Assembly: GCA_000432895.1 (NCBI GenBank)
Contig: FR889388.1
Span: forward strand, 1 to 6,456
DNA length: 6,456 bases
Direction: 5' to 3'
From: Firmicutes bacterium CAG:449
GTDB taxonomy: Bacteria; Bacillota_I; Bacilli_A; RFN20; CAG-449
Positions 5,139 to 6,456 of the stretch are shown piece by piece. The notes under the pieces were generated by a model. That model did no database searches and was not told the DNA's origin. It saw only the letters and a list, made by a program, of their open reading frames with translations. Position numbers and translations under genes: made by a program. Within the stretch, counting starts at the first letter, position 1. Each line of letters opens with the position of its first letter.

Positions 5139-6456
5139 ATTCTAAAATCCATTTTGCGTAATAAGTTATATCTTTTGTTGCTTTTTCTTTTGATGGATTA
5201 GCAGGTTTTGTACATTCTTTATCTAAGAACCAACCACCAAAAGCATAGCCATTTCTATATAAACCAAATGGTGTTGTAATTGATGTTCCTTCAGGCAATG
5301 TTTGAACAATATTTGTAGATCCTTCATAATTTAAATCAAAAGTAATTGTATAAAGTGATTTATTTGTTATATCAAAAACAATATAAGCATCACTTGTTGT
5401 TTGATCATATGAGAAATATATATCAAAAGTTAATCTTTTGTTTGTTTCCTTTTCTTTATAGTTTTTTGTTAAAGTAATTTCTTTATAAACTGGTTCGGCA
5501 ATATAATTGTAGTTTTTATTTTCCCAATTTGTCATATCAATTTTTTTGTCATATTCTTTTAAAATACTATAAACATATAAGTATAAATAAAGTTGTTCTT
5601 CTTCATCTAGAGTATTATCTCTATTACTATCAAAATCGAGAAGTGAACAAATTTTAAATTGCATTTGCACTTGATTATCGCTTTCATTAGCGTATAAAGT
5701 GACATCATTATATACTCCACCGATTGGTGATATGCTATTAAATAAATCTTCTGTTAAAATGTTTTTTGCTATTGATAAATATTCATCATTAGCAAAATAA
5801 TCTTCCCAAGTTAAATTATCTCCATTTGTTATTTTTTCTTTATCAATGTTAGTTATTGATGAACCAATATTTGAATATGTTGAAACAATTTTAATGAAAT
5901 AATATGTATTATTGTATACTTGTGGACAATATGAAGTTATTTCAACTGTGTCATTATCATTTAAGGTAATGGTTGATTGATAAATAGATAATGATGTGGA
6001 AAATGTTAATGCACCTGAATAGAATATTTTAGCATCACTTGTTGAATAATTGTAAGTAAATGTATTTTCATTTTTCTCAAAAAATAATGATGAAATATTG
6101 AAATCGGCAAAAGGGGAACTGCCATTATAAGTGTAAACTAATCCTTGATTGTAGTAGCCTTTATCACTTACTGGAACAACTTTTTGTAATTCATTATTAT
6201 CAGTTATATAATAGCCATCAAAAGAAACAAGATTGTTTTTATTATCAAGAATTTCTTCTTTTAATGTATGGTTAGCGTATGTATATGTATTATTTGATAA
6301 TAGCGTTCCTGAATAGTTAATATCAGCAACTTGATACATCTTGACATTTTCTGTATAGTTTCCTTGCGAAAGTCTATTCATCATTTCTTTGAATTGTTTG
6401 TCTTCTTCACCGCTTTTCGGATTAATAAAGTGTTTTGTGACATTTTCATCATCGCC
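5137..6456 (-). CDS. Exported protein with EF-hand-like loop and C-terminal InlB B-repeat, 5'-truncated by window edge
   Basis: The frame is open from the last base of the window to the TAG at 5137, giving 439 visible residues; the first 24 (GDDENVTKHF…) precede any Met. The double Met at 6379-6384 has no good ribosome-binding site and no signal peptide after it, so the true start lies right of the window, probably with a lipoprotein or Sec signal. The body is rich in Asn, Tyr, Thr and Ser and looks mostly beta. It holds a perfect-register EF-hand-like loop (5596-5631, DSNRDNTLDEEE) followed by a helix-like segment. The last 68 residues are a recognisable InlB B-repeat / Listeria-Bacteroides repeat (YTITFDLNYEG … GYAFGGWF … YYAKW). 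These repeats occur in Gram-positive surface proteins and are thought to act as spacers or in surface binding. No LPXTG motif or C-terminal anchor is present, so any anchoring must be N-terminal. It is the most upstream visible gene of the operon. Molecular function unknown. Confidence 0.88.
   Translation of the reverse strand, partial: GDDENVTKHFINPKSGEEDKQFKEMMNRLSQGNYTENVKMYQVADINYSGTLLSNNTYTYANHTLKEEILDNKNNLVSFDGYYITDNNELQKVVPVSDKGYYNQGLVYTYNGSSPFADFNISSLFFEKNENTFTYNYSTSDAKIFYSGALTFSTSLSIYQSTITLNDNDTVEITSYCPQVYNNTYYFIKIVSTYSNIGSSITNIDKEKITNGDNLTWEDYFANDEYLSIAKNILTEDLFNSISPIGGVYNDVTLYANESDNQVQMQFKICSLLDFDSNRDNTLDEEEQLYLYLYVYSILKEYDKKIDMTNWENKNYNYIAEPVYKEITLTKNYKEKETNKRLTFDIYFSYDQTTSDAYIVFDITNKSLYTITFDLNYEGSTNIVQTLPEGTSITTPFGLYRNGYAFGGWFLDKECTKPANPSKEKATKDITYYAKWILE
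5149..5352 (-). other. InlB B-repeat / Listeria-Bacteroides repeat domain at the C terminus
   Basis: This single copy runs from YTITFDLNYEG to TYYAKW. Key matches to the family pattern are the opening [VI]TFD strand, a Gly near the start, the acidic-Gly turn 'LPEGTSI', a Pro before the 'RNGYAFGGWF' core, 'DKECTKPA', and the closing 'DITYYAKW'. Only three residues (ILE) follow before the stop. The family is common in internalin-type and other Gram-positive surface proteins. Confidence 0.9.
5596..5631 (-). other. EF-hand-like calcium-binding loop
   Basis: The 12-residue loop DSNRDNTLDEEE fits the EF-hand positions: D1, N3, D5, N6 in place of the usual Gly, L8 as the central hydrophobic, D9 and E12. 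It is preceded by a hydrophobic segment (FKICSLLDF) and followed by a likely helix (EQLYLYLYVYSILKEY). Only one such loop is visible in this gene. Calcium binding is inferred from the motif alone. Confidence 0.55.

Noticed and set aside
4924..5145. Plus-strand open frame of 73 codons
   Set aside because: It is antisense to the signal peptide and linker of the 618-aa lipoprotein, with no supporting ribosome-binding site or recognisable product.
6379..6384. Double ATG as the start of the InlB-repeat gene
   Set aside because: The frame stays open to the window edge, no good Shine-Dalgarno precedes it, and no export signal follows it although the protein is clearly of surface type. The gene is better read as truncated.
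1139..6456. Mycoplasma-type code with UGA as Trp
   Set aside because: The Trp codons checked in conserved places (for example the GGWF and AKW of the InlB repeat) are TGG, and no in-frame TGA is needed anywhere.

Overview
The window is strongly A+T-rich throughout, with AAA/GAA/ATT/TTA-dominated codon use, consensus Shine-Dalgarno sites (AAGGAG, AGGAG) and Gram-positive type lipoprotein signal peptides. This suggests a low-GC Firmicute or Bacilli-related bacterium, possibly an Erysipelotrichia/RF39-like gut lineage; that placement is inference. Tryptophan is encoded by TGG at every site I checked, and the stops are TAA (three) and TAG (one). This fits the standard bacterial code (table 11) rather than the UGA=Trp code of mycoplasmas.

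Layout: (1) Bases 2-1108 (+) hold most of an RtcB-type RNA ligase gene, cut off at its 5' end by the window edge. (2) Bases 1098-1135 hold a 15-bp perfect hairpin between two convergent transcription units, which can act as a terminator in both directions. (3) From the right edge down to 1139, all on the minus strand, lie three tightly packed genes for large exported proteins: 5137 to beyond 6456 (5'-truncated, ending in an InlB/Listeria-Bacteroides repeat), 3270-5126 (618-aa lipoprotein) and 1139-3265 (708-aa lipoprotein). The gaps are 10 and 4 bases, and each downstream ribosome-binding site sits on the end of the gene before it, so this is almost certainly one operon transcribed right to left. 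Its promoter and first gene(s) are outside the window.

The rtcB gene is convergent to the operon, so nothing in the layout ties its RNA-ligation role to the lipoproteins. The lipoproteins look like a co-expressed set of cell-surface proteins. The two complete ones have near-identical lipoboxes with the lipidated Cys at residue 18, followed by Ser/Thr/Asn-rich tethers and long all-beta-looking bodies. They seem to share a small beta module around a 'DGxG/GDGK' turn, and the third has an EF-hand-like calcium loop and a C-terminal InlB B-repeat. I recognise no enzyme active site in any of them. Surface adhesion, binding, or carbohydrate/ligand capture would be guesses. No RNA genes, CRISPR arrays, mobile elements or intergenic gaps over 30 bases were seen.
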